Shown: positions 11,776 through 28,300, numbered from the stretch's first letter. The stretch is 64,000 nt of DNA from Gonium pectorale (GCA_001584585.1 LSYV01000002.1:3291601-3355600), one strand, 5' to 3'. Notes: generated by a model from the sequence alone, not told the origin. Numbers and translations are program-made.

Positions 11776-12483
11776 GTAAGCCCAATTATTGTGTTGTTCC
11801 TTCATTAGTCCGCAGAACACGTCTGTAGAGCATGCAGAAGCGGGATGAAGTATAGGTCGGTATACTGGGAGGTTTTACGGCCGCCGGAACTTGCCGGGAA
11901 GGCACTGTAGGGCTGCATACGGTCAGGGAGGGCGATAGTCAGAGCGGGTGCGAGGAGGAGGCCGGAGCGGAAAGTAAGCGATGAGCGGCAGGGTGGGCAA
12001 ATGGTGGTTTTTAAGTTGGCGCACGAGTTGGCGGCACACCCGCCTGGGCTGGGCGGCCAGCTACCGGAGCGGTCCGGCAGTGTTTCGCCAGCTGGCTCCT
12101 CGCAGTGCGCGGCGTGCATGGTCGAGCAGGGCGGAGCAAATGCGGACCCTACCGCCCACTAGCTACCTCGTCGTCAGATGTCACTGGCATCGCAAAAATG
12201 GCGGCTACCTGAGCCCAGCCCACACGGCCGCGGGAAGACCCTGCGCCGCCAGGGGGGCGGCCGCCAGAGGCGGGGATGTGCAGCCCGTTTTCCCCGGCCG
12301 TTCGGGCGGCGGGAGGCCGCTGCCAGCCCAGTGGGCCGCTACCATCAGGCAAGAGCGAAACCGCCTGCCGCTTGGTCCCCTAGCCTAGGATACCGCCCGC
12401 TCACGAAAGGGGGCCCAGGCCCGGAGGGAGACGGCCGTCCGGGAGCTGGCATGCAGAGGAGCAGGCCGGACGGCGGCTGCCCG
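11776..12483. other. Non-coding stretch between nuclease-like gene and recombinase fragment
   Basis: No convincing coding frame, RNA gene or repeat pair is seen here. It is probably promoter DNA of the minus-strand gene, and possibly the decayed 3' part of the mobile element next to it. Confidence 0.5.
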
Positions 12484-15245
<2,762 letters not shown>

Positions 15246-18200
15246 AGGCGACTTTGCAGACTGTCGGTCATGGGGGCTGCAGAAGCCTTTTGTGGAGGGC
15301 GGGTCGGTGCGGAGCCTGGCATTCCTAGACGTGAGGCCAGGCTGCAAGGGCTTGGGGATTGGCTGCAAGGGACTGATAACAGCGTGAGGCGGTGAGGGCA
15401 ACGAACGAGGCGCTGTGGTGGCTGGGGATGCGTCTACATGTTCAGGACTGTGCAGAATCCGCAAAGGACCACGCCGCCTGGAGGCAAGCAAGAGGGCGTT
15501 TGCATTAGGGCGTCGCAGGGCGCTTGGCTGTGGTTGCGTGTGGGCTGTGGCTTGGAGCCAAGTGCGCCAAAGCGGGCGGCCGGGTCTGGAACGGTCGCAA
15601 CCTTGGTGTGTCGCCGCCGTACCGGCTGAGGCCGCTCGCGGTGCCTAGTTGCGTCCCCGGTGAGGCGCGGTGGACAAGGAGACCGTTGCCGCGGGGCAGA
15701 GGGGAAAGGCCGCCGGGCGCACTATGCAGTTGGTACGTGTTCGACAGCTTCCCGCGTCGCCTGCGTCTTCTGGACGCCGGACGTGAGGTCTTGGTGCCTC
15801 AGTTTGCTCGGTCCTGCTTCTAGCATGCCTTCAGGTGTGGCGGCACTGTCCCGCCGGGGCGGGATTTCCGGGTCGAGAGGTGCCGCCCCGGTGCTTTGGG
15901 CGCCTGCCTTGAGCCCCTGCGGCCCTTTTGAGCCCCGCGCGAGCCGTTAGCGTGCAGCCAGGCAATGAAGCCGGCGAGCGTACGCTTGTCTGGTAGCTCT
16001 GCGTAGGCCGTGTGCGAGGCGGGGGCGCCGTATGCGGAACACGCCTCTGCGTCCCTCCACGTAGGGGGCAGGATCTGAGGCAGCTACCGGTACCCGCAGT
16101 TGTCCACGCAAGCCAACAATACCACAGGGCGTTTTGCAGGGTGGGGAGCCGAAAGAGCCTTCGTAGCCCTTGATACGTGACATGAGAGGTATGCCTTGGT
16201 ATGCCAACGGCCTTCCTTTGGCCCTTTGCACCCAACGCCCCAGCTCCACTTAGCACTTGCCTCGCGCACTTGCTGCGTGTGATAGGTGCTCCTTGCTCGG
16301 TTGTTTGGGAGCAGTCGATTGGGCCAGTACCCCCTGCTGGGGGGCGACCGCCTGTGAGATTGTGCCCATCCCTATTTTGTTGTCGACCGCCAACAAGTAT
16401 CGGCATGCTCGCGAGATGGGAAACCAGCCGTTTATCTGTTCATATCCAGAGCATGTGCACGCCCCTGGTACGGCCGGGCGCTGCGGGCCCGCCGTAAAGG
16501 GATCAAGAGGCGGGCGGCAAGGGCGGCAGTCATGGTTTCAAGGACATCCCGAGCACCACTGGTGGTTGACACTGCAGAGCCTGGAGCGGCATACTTGAAG
16601 CAGTAGGCTTGTTGCAGTGGGGAAAACTTGAGGTTACATCGGGCGTTACGCCCCGATGGTCCTTCGGGGATCAGGGGGGTGGGAGGGCCCGTCGCCTCAC
16701 TACAATAGAAGGGAACCAGAAACGGGGAAGGCAAACTCGACCGGTATGCACTCCCGCCTTGCCTTGTGTCTCCATTTTGCTTTTATCTTGCACTCCCCCC
16801 ACCCCACCCGCCCTGCTGACGTCGCGCCCCCGGGTGCGTATGTATGCCCGAAAAGGCGGGTTTCCCTCATATGTGCGTGCGACCGGGTATCCTCCCTGGC
16901 CTGACCTCCGCCTGAATGGGAGAAGAAGGAAAGCGGACGGGTTGGGTGGGGGAAGTGCCCCGGAAGGGCGTGAGGGCCTTGGCGGCCAGGGGAATAGGGT
17001 AAGATGGGGTGGTTTGGACGGGGTAATGGCGGCCAGCGTCAGCAATCGGTGGGCGCGGCGATGACGGTGGTGCATTCTCCTTTTTTGACTATGTCCCGGG
17101 TCACCGCCCTGCGTCGCCCTCACAGCACACCTCCCCCAGAAACTTCCTATGGGGGAGGCGGGCGCCGCGCATCGCGGCTTGGGCAGCCCGCCCCAGGCGC
17201 TTCTGTAGTTTTTGTATGTGTGGGCGTGGGTAACTGGGTATGGGAGCGCTGCACCACCCAAACGGACGCCCCATCAGGCCCTGGCCTCGCCTTGAGAAGA
17301 ACGTGGCGTGGGCCGTCCTGGCCTTCCTGGCCACGCTTAAGGGTGTTTTACCCTCTCTGCTATGGCGGGTCGGGAGCCAATCGGCTCTCGTGGCATGCAA
17401 CCCCTCTCTGAGGGAGCCTGTAATCTGTAATCCTGGGTGGTGTGGTAGCCCCTGCCGGCGCTGCAACGTGGAGTACACGGGAACACGGCAGCACGCAGGC
17501 TTCAGCTGTGGCCGCGTAGGCACATAGGTGGGCGTGACTGCCGCAGGGTGGACAGACGGCGCCAGCGGCGGTAACGGCGTCGCAAAAAGCCTGAAGCCTT
17601 GGTAACCAACGACATTCACTGCAGTGATTCACTTTGGACCTTCATGGTCAGCGGCGTACAGCAGTGCTGGGACATGGCACGTAGTCCGCAATCTTGCGTT
17701 AGCTGTCACGGCCGTTTAATGACTCGGACCGACTGCGGCCGGTCAACTGTTGGCACCCCATCAATGCCGCTTTAAAGTCATGAGAAGTGGACTGGACCGC
17801 GTGGGCAGGTGGCGGTCCGCGCGGGCAGCGCTTCCATGAGTAGGCAAGGGTCCGCGTGCCTGGCGTTGGGCAGCGGCTGATGAGGTGATGTATGTCAGCC
17901 TTACGATGCAACCATATGTTCCCGCGCCCTCTAAATCGGTGCGACGCCCCAACCACGCACCTTGCGCGTGCCGTAAATAGAAGGACTTTCACCCGGGTGC
18001 CGTGTCGCACAGCACACCCTCTGTGCAACGACATCACAAGACCAGAGTCGCTGATGGGCGGGGCTTGGATCGGGGCTTCCACCGAGACCGGCGCGACAGA
18101 CCTGGCCTCGGGTACACCCCGGATGCCCCGTCGTCCCGGGGCGTTCTCCCAGCAACGCCTCTGCGCACCTTCACAAGCCGCACTCCACATCTTAAACAAA

Positions 18201-18645
18201 AAAATAAACGACATTAAACGTGTCAGGCCCCCACGGCTAGAGAGGTACAGCTTCGCAGACACAGTGACATCATCTATCAGGGCTGCCGACAACCAGCAGT
18301 TGGCAGCAAACCTCACACCACCTGCCAACATAGCATGGCACGCAAGGTCGTACACAACCAAAAGCGCGGCGCACGCAACCATCCTGTGACGGCGGCGGTT
18401 AGCCAGCCTCCCCCTTATCTCTTATCCCGCATGAAATCTCACTGCGGACGCCCGTTTCAGGCGCACATGGCTCATTTCATGCAGTTCGCCAAAAGGATGA
18501 CATCGGGGTATTCTGAGAGCTGACTGGGAGCCATCGACCCGGGAGCAAGTCATGACTGAAGATGACGTGGACCTAAAACGCCTCGGCGCGTTCAGGGGTC
18601 ACGTATGTATACGGTGGAGGCGTCGCGAAGTTGCCCCACTAGCCT
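15246..18645. other. 3.4-kb convergent intergenic region, no gene supported
   Basis: RIO2 (+) and NOL10 (-) point at each other across this stretch. Open frames up to 227 codons exist, but none has a recognisable domain, splice logic or coding bias. It probably holds a long RIO2 3' UTR and the NOL10 3' UTR. Confidence 0.6.
17419..17430 (+). terminator. Paired TGTAA signals, candidate RIO2 poly(A) site
   Basis: Two TGTAA copies at 17419-17423 and 17426-17430 are the first I find after the RIO2 stop, about 2.2 kb downstream. The distance is long even for a volvocine alga, so a variant signal closer to the gene is possible. Confidence 0.35.
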
Positions 18646-21600
18646 CTACATCCGCCCCCGGCCCCGGCCTCCGCCTCCCCGCCCGCCGCCACCCCTGCCC
18701 CTTCCGCCGCCCCCACCCCTGCCCCTGCCACCTCCCCCGCCCCGGCCGCCCCCACCGCCCCGGCCGCCGCCCCCACCTCGGCCGCCGCCCCGTCTCCCGC
18801 CGCCCATGCCCATGCCCCGGCCTCCGGCTCCCCCATCGCTCGTGTGCTCCAAACTCCCGCCTCTTCCGAACCCTCCCCTCCCACCCCGGCCGCCCCGGCC
18901 GTTCCGGCCTTCGCCCCCGCCACGGCCCCGCCCGCTGCCGCCCCGCGGCACGAACGCCACCTCGCGGCTCCCGCCCAGCCGCCGCGGCGGCGCCGCCGAC
19001 GGCTCGCCCGCCATCCGATCCGCCAGAGGCCGGTTGAGCCGCTCTGCCAGCGATTCGCCCCGCCTGAAGGCCTCGGCGGCAGCGGCGTCCTTGGCCACAT
19101 ACATGGCAGGACCGTCGCGGCCCCCGCGCGCGTCTGCGGCTGTCCGGGCTCGCTNNNNNNNNNNNNNNNNNNNNCTTGCTGCGAGGCGGCTGCTGACGGC
19201 CGCCGGCGTCGGCTGGCCGCTCGTCCATCTCGTCCAGGCTGTCGGCGCCGTCATCATCCTCGTCGTCCTCGCCACCGTCGTCATCGGAGCCGGACAGGAC
19301 CTCCTGCGTCAAGACACCGTGCGGCTTGTGCTTGCAGCGCGGAACCTCCCATACAAACAGATAACATTGTCTAACGCAGGCCCCCTTACCATCCCGGCAT
19401 TCCACTTCCTCGCGCCCTCACTCCCCCGGCCCCCATTCCCACTGTCCGACCGACCCCGCCCCATCTGGAAACGCTTCCGAAGGTCTTTACCCCACCCCCT
19501 TCTCAATCACAAACAATCAAAAGACTCCCCTTCTGGCCTCCTCCCCGCTCCGCCCTTCAGGCCCAGCTGCCCCTCCTCGCCTCACCTCGAAGTGCTCCCT
19601 CAGAAGATCGTCCGTCTGCTTCTTTTCACGCGCCGCGTTGGGGTGCAGCAGCCGGTACTCATCCGCCTCCTCGTCCACCGCAAAGTCGGGGTCCTCGAAC
19701 ATGGCCGCGAAACGCGAGTCAGCCAGAGGGTTGGCGGCAGCCGCGGCCGCGCGCTGCCCGCCGGCCTTGGCGGCCGCGGGCGCTGGCACATCGGCGTCGC
19801 CAGCAGCGGCTGCAACTGCCGACTCGGCCATGAGGCGTGCCGCGACCTTGGTGTTGACCTGCGAGGATGTTGGGGTTGACGGAAAGGGTGCAGGGTGCGG
19901 GGTTGCGGGCGCCCTTAACTGAACTGACGCTGCCAGCTTCACGCGACGAGGCTCGGCCAGGGTATTCCCCGAATCCCAAGTCGGCTGTCCCCAACGGCTT
20001 CAGGCGAGCGCCGCCCATGCCCCTGAGTCTCGGCCACCACCCCACCCCCAGCCGGCCCCGCTCGCACCTTGGGCAGCTTGCGCACGATCGAGATGCGCGC
20101 CTTGCGCTCCTCCTCCAGCTTCTTGGTGATGCGCTGCTGGCGGTACGTCTCGTACGCGAAGGGGTCCATCAGCGCCTTGGCCTTGGCGTACAGGCTAAAG
20201 GGCGGGCGGGGAACGGTGTACCGCAGGCGCAGGCGGCGACAGGGGTCAAGGGGCGCGGGTAGCAACGTGTGTGGCGACTTGCCGCGTCAGCGTCTAAACG
20301 CCGGGCCGGGATACGTCACCCACAGCACCAACGCGCGGGCGCCGCACCCACTCCGTTCCAGATCTGCCAACGCGAAAGCATCCAGCCAGCCGCATGTCGA
20401 CCGGCCATAACATGATATGGGGACCACCCGTTTGTGGCGCCCGCCTAGGCCCACACAAGCCCAGCAGGCTCCCTAGCAAGTATACTCCAGTCGCCAGAGC
20501 CGTGTCACGCCTCTCCTGCCTTCGGGTAGTCTCCTCCCAAGATGCTTGAAGCGAACCGAACCTACTCCGAATACGCAGTCCCCAACAACGCCACGGCGGG
20601 AAGCACACCGTGGCTCGAAGTAGGCGTGGAAGCCCTCCGCCCTCGTGCGCCATAGGTCGCACGGTGCCCTCTTGGCGCCCCTCCGCCGCCTCCCCCATAC
20701 CCTTCCCCACCGCACTCATGGGGCGGCACCCACCGGTTGTCCACAAAGAAGCCGTGCATGTAGGCCCGCAGCAGGCTGGTGCCAAGCAGGTGGTCCAGCC
20801 CCAGGCGCGACAGGTCAGCGCGCGTCACGAAGCGGTAGTCGTCGTACACGGCGGGCGCCGCCTCCGCCAGCTCCTCCGTCAGACCCTCCAGGTGGCCGCA
20901 CCAGCGCGGCGCGGGACCCAGGCTGGGCACGAAATAGCCGTGCATGTTGGGCGAGTCGTTGGCCACCATGACCAGGCCTGCGTGGGGAAGGCGGGGAGGG
21001 GGCGGGCCAGCGGGCGGGTGGGAAGGTGGGTCGACGGATGAGCCGCGTGGGGAAGGAGGTTGGCATGGCTGGGACGGGAAGTGCGGGCGGGCTAACGGAA
21101 GGAAGGGCCTACTCAGCACATGGCATCTATCCGCACGAGGGTTGCGCGCATGAGGGGTCCCAACTGCTGTATGCGACAACCGATCTGGCGACTGCGCTCG
21201 CCGCCCGCCTCCGGCCGCCACCGCCTGCCTCACCCGAGTCCGGCCACACGCAGACGTCGTTGATGTCGCCCTCCTCCGGCTCGATGCTCGTGTAGTTCTG
21301 GCCGCTGTTGACGTCCCACACCTGTCGTAGCCATGCGCCAAAACGGAATGCCGTGTCGACCACGACCGCTCGCGACCGCACGACAGCAAGACCGCCACAC
21401 AGAACCTTCTCTGTCAGGGCCAAAATCCTATACCTGAACAATGATTTAAACCATCATACAGATTCCCTGTCAACCACATGTGTGTGCACTATGCGGCCCA
21501 TTGGCCCCCATTCCCCACCTTAATGATGTGCCTATCCGACGAGATGATGCGGCGGTTGGTGGCGGACGAGTCGGCGCCGTACGAATGGAACTTGATGTCC

Positions 21601-24392
21601 ACGATGCGGCTGCCGTACATGTGGTCCTTGATGACGAGCGGCCGCTGGGAGCGCAGGTCGTACAGCGCCACCAGGCCGTTTGTCGTACCAACCGCGACGT
21701 GCAGCCCGCTGTCGTCAAAGCGCAGCGCCGTCAGCTGCTCGCCTGCGGGAGCGAGAACGGGACCGGCGCTTGTGCATGCGGGCTCAAGAGCGCGCTGAAG
21801 TGGAGGTGTGAAGGGGAGCGAAGTCGCAGGGATGCGTGAGTATGGAAGTTGTGGAAGGGCTGTGGAATGATTCTCCCGGTGATTAACGAGGCACGAAATG
21901 CGGGAGGCCAGCCACCTCATGGGGGCCTAGGTTAGGATGCGTCAGGGCCTGGTTCCATCACCGGGCTTCACGCTCATAATGCAGTTGCGGGGACACGGCC
22001 ATACCGACATCATGCAAACAACATCACAATTGCGTGTTGAAGACTCATGGGAGCACTTGTACGGGCGAGGGAGAGGCGCTTTTGGGTCAGCACAGGGCGC
22101 GAGTGACCGAGCCTGCTGCGGCAAGGCCAATGTGCCGCCGCTGCCAAAGCCCAGGGCTCGTACCAGGAAGCACGCACCTGGCGCCCCCGCCGCTGCTGCC
22201 GCATCTAGCAGCCCCACCGCCGTCCGCTGCCGCAGGTCAAAGCACTCAAGTTGCCCGTCCTCGCCCGCCGCCGCGAACAGGCCATGAGCGGGACATATCC
22301 CTGCGCGACGGGTGGGCCAGTTCCAGTGTCACAGTGCACGCTTTCGATGTATCGTAAGTGTTCTGAAACACAGCTAAGGAGCCAGATGGAGCCAGCTGAC
22401 AACCAGACCAACTGCGAATCGGCTGGAGACAAAAACCCAAGCATCCTAGGGTGTTCAAGGCCGCATCTCAATGACGTGTCGCTCCTCACCGCAGGCATTC
22501 ACCGCCGGCGAAGTGGTCGGCAAGGGGCTCATGAATCGGCCCTCCGCCAGGTTCAGGCGGTACACCTCGGGGGCCGAGCCCACCACCAGGAGCTCCGCGG
22601 TGGGAGCGAAGTAGCCCAGGTCGCGACCGAACTTGGGCACGCGGGTGCGGTAGTAGGAGCCTGACGGGGGCAACGAGATAGCACAGCATCCTCACTAGGG
22701 GACCCTAGCGACACAGTGCAGGACGGGGGGCAGGGCGCAAGCAGAGTAGAGTGGGGTGCCGCTTGAAGAAAGCCAGGCTCAGGGGCTTCCTGAGGCAGGT
22801 GCGTGTGGCCGGGGCGGGGCGGGTGTGCGGGAACGCCTGGGCACAGGAATGGACGTTACTTTGTGTTGTAGAGGACACAGGACCAAACAGTACGACCAGC
22901 TTGCGTGCCTTCTGCAAGTGGTTCCGGCGACGGCCCATGCAGCCTGCGTCAGAGCGCCCACCGCCCTGAAAGCAAGGCGTGCCACGCCGCCCACCCGCCA
23001 CTCCATGCCATGCCCGCCGGCGGCGCACGCACCGAATCGTGCATGGAACATGATCGACCGGTCTGAGCACAGGAAGGCGAGCTTGGAGAAGTCCTCCGAC
23101 AGCACGCAGAAGTCCACCACCTCCGCGTCCAAATTGCGCTCAAACTTCATAGACAGGTTGGCCAGATCGAAGCAGCGGACCTGCACCGGGCAGGGGCGTC
23201 ACTCCAAGTGTTGTCTGCTTACGTCTACTTACATCCACAAGGGCGGCACAGGGTCAGAGCAAGAGCGTCAAGGTTGGCGGATTCTTAACGCGAGAGGGGA
23301 CCTCCAGGATAACCGCCACGCCCAGCGTCCAAGGCTCAGCTGAGCGCTTAAGCAGTCGGGGTCTCCCGCCCCCTGCTGCCGCCACTTGCGTGGACACCAT
23401 GCAACCGGCTTCGGTCCCACCGCTCCCTTACCTCCCTACCCACGAGCTCTTACCGAGAAGGGGTGGTACCCGGAGGCATATATGTAGTTTCGGTCAGGCG
23501 TAATTTTTATGCGCTGCGCCGCCGCCTTGAAGCCAAAGTCCTGGACCAGCTCCAGGCGCCGGCGGTACTCGTCGTTCTTCCGCAGGGACTTCTTCTTGCT
23601 CTCCGCAATCCACTGCGGCATCGTCTTGCCGCTGGTGATGTGGTATACCTGTTGGCGGTATGGGGACGGGGGTCATAAGGCTAGCCGTAAGGAACATGAT
23701 TGAAGCACGGTGGGGGAGCCATAATGGGGCTGGAAGTGATTCACTGTGCGTGTTCACAGGGCGCATGTAGCAGAGTGCGCCGCGACTTGTTACCATCGGC
23801 TGTGCCGGCTGTGCAGGGTGCTAGCATACACGTCGAGGCGAAGGCTCCAGCGGTTTTGGTTGGGATACAGATGGAAGGCTGTGCTGCAGGTCAATGACAC
23901 CCGCCCGACATGACGGTAAGTGTTCCATTCCGTGTCACGAGCCACCCTGAGGACCCATTGCTCAGAGAGGCTTCACATAATTGCTGCGAGCGTGGGCGTT
24001 AGCTCACAAGAGTGAGGCTGCCCGCCGAGCTCCAGGGTGCCAGCCCTTCAGAACTTTGGCAGCGTCCCGTGGGACAGATGGACGGGTCTGCTCTGCATCC
24101 CCCCTGCTGCTTCAGCTACCCCCAGCAGGCAGCTGCCGAGCCCATACGTCCCGCTTCATTCACCGCTACCATCAGCCACCCAGCTCAACGGCTGGCAGAA
24201 GCGGCCCAAGACCCTGACTGGAGCACCTGCAAGCCCCAGCAGTGCCTCCCTTGGCAGACTGCCGCCCGAACTCCCAACCCCTAATAGGCGCCATCTGTCG
24301 CACCCGATACGTAGGCCATGCGCCACAGGGCTTCCGAGGGTTCGACCGACACGCACCTTGACGCCATCCGGCGCCGACACTTTGAGCGTCAT
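18646..24392 (-). CDS. NOL10: NOL10/ENP2 nucleolar WD40 protein
   Basis: NOL10 (yeast Enp2) is a WD40 nucleolar protein of the small-subunit processome acting in early 18S rRNA maturation. Exons, 5' to 3': 24357-24392, 23454-23648, 23033-23180, 22490-22660, 22178-22300, 21519-21742, 21234-21321, 20734-20977, 20068-20194, 19586-19858, 18646-19345; all phases match. Start is MTLKVSAPDGVK. Family blocks in order: MPQWIAESKKKSLRKNDEY, SMKFERNLDAEVVDF, RTRVPKFGRDLGYF, EVYRLNLAEGRFMSPL, ALYDLRSQRPLVIKDHMYG, GPAPRWCGHLEGLTEEL, YDDYRFVTRADL, HLLGTSLLRAYMHGFF, the NUC153-type segment DSRFAAMFEDPDFAVDEEAD, and SREVAFVPRG. The end is an Arg/Gly-rich tail typical of nucleolar RNA-binding proteins. The last exon contains a 20-N gap, and the frame only continues if the true missing length is one more than a multiple of three. 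Confidence 0.92.
19155..19174. other. Assembly gap (20 N)
   Basis: Twenty unknown bases interrupt the last NOL10 exon between an acidic segment (GSDDDGGEDDEDDDG) and the Arg/Gly tail. The frames on either side disagree by one base, so the N count is not the true length. Confidence 0.98.
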
Positions 24393-25312
24393 GGCCGTTC
24401 CAAACACCCAGTGCTAGACTCCTTCACAGTTAGCTCCTAATTAGTACTTGCTCCCCTGCTGGCGCTGCCTGCGAGCCGGCGGCGCCAGCCAGGCTGCGGT
24501 CCCGTCGCACCAGATTGGCCAGCAAGTTGCACGAACAATCGTTTAACGTCGAGAAGATTATTTATCAGTTAACCAATGCTAGCATGGATGATTGCTGTGA
24601 CCTCAAAACTGATTGGCGTCATAGCAAGCCTTCCGTTCGATAGGCATTGCGAACAAACGGCACACGATCGAAGCACAAGCGCGTTTGCGAGGGCGATGCA
24701 TATGTACTACACGTACGAACTTGAAAGAAGCGAACGCGACTGACCGGATTCAGGCCCTGGGAACCCACCGAGACTCGTCGAGTAACCCTTGAAACCACGA
24801 CGTGCTTGTTTTGGCCGCCTAGGGACGGTCCGGCCCGAGAGCGCCTAGCCCAGATTACTTTGAAAGTTTTGGAATACCGCGACTTTGCAGGCCCGCCCAG
24901 CCGCAGCCGCCCCTTGAGGCCATTCCTTATCCAAGGGGAGGACGCTCGGGGCCTGGGCAGGGCCACCACATGCTGCGGTCTGCCACGCCAAGTTCCGTAC
25001 GACAGTCGCGAGTGGGTGAGCCTTTCGTGGGCCGGGATGCTTCTGAGTGAAGCCATTATAGCGCGCTATCGATATGGGTAATTCTACCGCCGGGTCCCAA
25101 GGTCTCCCGGAGCGGCAATCATACACCGCGCTTGCGCAACACATGTTGCGGGTGTAGTGGATCCATGCATGTATGCATTCACGTGCGTACAAGCGCCTGT
25201 CGTCTTTGCGGGGACCTGTCGTCGAAACCGCCGTTGGCGGGAAATGTCCACATGGCCATCCAACCGACCTTTCAGCCACCGCCTCCTGGGCTTCCCTTTG
25301 ACAGGTAGCAAC
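24393..25312. promoter_or_regulatory. Divergent promoter region, NOL10 / histone deacetylase
   Basis: About 0.9 kb separates the start codons of the two divergent genes. No clear TATA box or repeat is seen. Two in-frame ATGs upstream of the chosen deacetylase start (25169 and 25241) lie inside, so its right part may be 5' UTR or coding. Confidence 0.5.
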
Positions 25313-28300
25313 ATGGTGTCGGGATCATCTATCAACCCTCTTCACCTGGGTTTTCCGCATGGGCCGAGCACCTACGAGCCCGAGCTCGTCAGCTCGACGG
25401 TTGCGCCGAACAGCCCCCACCCTCGCGCCCGCGAGTGTAGCGTTCCGCCGTCACCGCCACGAAGCCTACTCAGTCCGCAGTTTGGGTCTATGCCCCACGG
25501 CCATGGGCATGAGCGGGCGGCCAGCCCGTCGCCGTCAACGGGCTCAGCGCCGCTCGCATCGAGTGCCCCCGGCGTCGAGCGGACAGGGCTTGGCCATTTC
25601 TCTGCATCCACGCCGCAGTTTTTCGCGCGTGGAGCATCTCCTCCCGTCCTACAGGGCGAGCCGTTTGGGCACAACCGCCCCGTCAGCGTCGCTGTGACGG
25701 TTCCACCTTCAGCAGAGGACGGCGCCGATCACGTTATGGTCGCGGCAGGCCCGCCAGACGACCCGAACTCGAGCTCCGCCAACGTAGTGAGCGCAGAGAG
25801 CAACGGAGCGCCTCAGACCAGCTCCATTCCTCTCCCATCGGCGGCCGATCAGCATGCCCTTCCTTTGGACGATGGCTGCCGGCCGGCGGCGCTGATGCTG
25901 CCCCCACCCTCACCATCCAGCACGCTCCCGTCGAGCGTCATCCTCACGCCATCCCGCACCCGCATCCCGACCGCTCTGCCGTCCCCGGGGCCGCTTGACG
26001 GTGATCACCTGGCGCGCACGTCGTCGCTGCCTCTTATGATGGGGGGGACGGTGCTGCCATCAGGCGCCTCGGCCGCCATTCCCATCGCCATCGCCGGCGT
26101 GGGGGCCAGCGGCCGGGTACGCGCAACCACGGTCCACGCGCAGTCCTCACACGCTGCGGCCAGCGTCGGCGCTGGGTTGGGTGCCACCGGCAGCAGCGCC
26201 GCCGCCGCCTTCCGTGACCGCAGCTTTGCGCAGTCAGTGGACCATCACTTCATGCAGCAGCACCTGACCGCGCAGGCTGCAGCATCGCAGCATCAGTTCT
26301 TTCACGCCTCGGACGGCGGCGCGCCCGCCAGCTCGCCGGCGCACTTCGTCGGCTCGGTCAGCCCCTCCTGCGGCCCCTCCTTCCAAGCCCCCGCGCCCTT
26401 CCCGTGCGCGCCCGCTGACGCCGCAAACACTGCCAGCAATGCCGACGCGACCACCACGGCCCCGCCGCCGGCGTCGCCGAGCCGTCCTGCAGACGGCTTG
26501 GCCGGAGGCTGGCAGCTCAGCCATGAAGCGGCGGCAGCGCCTGTGATTCACGGGCAGGGCAGCTTCAGTCACTCTCGCAACCCGGCGGTGACAGTGCAGT
26601 CAGTAGCTGAGGCGGAGGAAGATGAGGATGAAGGGGCTGAGGCCGACATGATGGACGGAGCCAACAGCCTGGCCAGCAGCGGCTGCGGCCAGTCGCCACA
26701 GCGCATCCTGACGGCTGCGGGCGGGGCGGGGCGCGCAGACGCCCATCCGCACCCTCACAGCACTGTCGACGAGGACGGCGACGAGGAGTTTGAGGACGCG
26801 GTAGAAGTCCAGCACGACAACGAACAGCACGTCTACTACTTTAGCACCGTCACCACGGACGGGTATGGCGTGGGCGTTGGCCGCGAGGGCGTCCCCGTTG
26901 CGGTGCCCCCGCCGCCCCATGCGCACACGCATCCCCATGGGGAGCGAATGCGCAACGCCGACTACCCTTCCGTGGCCTCACCGGATCGCCTCATCAACGG
27001 CGACGTCTTGCGCCAGCATGGGGCGGGCTCGATGCCCATGGGCGGTGGTGTCTACTACAACGATGCCGAGACGCTGGAGGACGAGGAGGGCGACGAGGAT
27101 GAGGAGGCGTCACTGGACGGGCACATGGACCATCGCTCCACCTACGGCTCTTGCCAAATAGGGGGCAGGGGGCATGAGCAGGACCTTGACCCAGCTGAGC
27201 ATGTGTTGGATGAGGAGGATGCGGATGAAGGAGAGGAGGAAGAGGAGGACGAGCCGTACACTGGCGGTGCCGCCGCCGGCGTCGCGGCGGCAGGCGCCGC
27301 CTCCGTAGCCGGCTGGGGCGCAGGGGGCGCCTCGGTCTTCAGCTACGCGATGCCGCAACACACGTGCGCCAATTGCACGCGGCGGTTCTTCGGCCCTGCG
27401 TGTCGCTCGTGCGGACAGCTGGCTGGCGTGGAGGTGGTGGCGCCCGAAGTGCTCGCGGCGGCGGTGCAGTGCATGGAGGACGGCGCGGCGGCGACCGCCC
27501 CCACAGCGGCAACGTCAGCTGACCGGGCACAAGCTCAGACGCATGCGGGCGAGTCCGGCAGCCGTGGCTCTGGCGTGCTGCTGGCGTACGACGACCGCTG
27601 CCGGACGCATATGGAGGAGGAGGTGCCGGGGTGCACGGAGGGCAAGGGGCGCAGCCACCCGGAGCGTCCGGAGCGGGTGGCCGCCATCATGGCGCGGCTG
27701 CAGGGAGCCGGGCTGCTCACTAGGTGCGCACGGAGCCGGAGTAGGGCACAAGGGACTGACGCCGAAGCGAACGGCAGGTCGTAGACTCGAAGTTACGTAT
27801 GCAACGCAGCTGGGGGCTGGAAGGGAAAGGCAAGGTTCATGTTGCAGGCAATTGGCAGCAGGTATGGAAGGGGGAAGAATGCAGGACCCTTGAGCAGAAA
27901 TGCAGTTTGCCCGGTATTGGCATGTAGTGTCGGCACGGCCGCCCAGCTGCTCTTGGCTTTGCGCCTACTGCTCCATTGCACAGGTTTGAGCGCATATTGG
28001 GGCGTGAGGCGACGACTGCTGAGCTGGTCGCAGCGCACGACCCCAACCTAGTGTCCGAGCTGGAGGCAGCCACCGAGGCGGCAGCGCGCCAGGCGGAACG
28101 TGCGGCGGCACGCAGAGCTGGCCTGCCTGTGCCGGAGCAGGAGGAGAGCGACATGGGCATGGGCAGCGCGTATGGGAGAAGAAGGTGAGTTGACAAGCAA
28201 ATTGCTGTTGACAGCGATTCTCCGCTGCGGTAATGGCAAGTTTTTGAGACGTGAGGACAGGCCAAGTACGTTGCCGTGCACGTAGATATGACGCAGGGTA

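Noticed and set aside
17699..18382. 227-codon minus-strand open frame downstream of NOL10
   Set aside because: No domain, no splice partner and unusual composition; it lies in the probable NOL10 3' UTR.
18646..18960. Arg/Gly repeat tail of NOL10 as an independent tandem-repeat locus
   Set aside because: The repeats are in frame with the conserved SREVAFVPRG block and end in a stop, so they are the protein's nucleolar tail.
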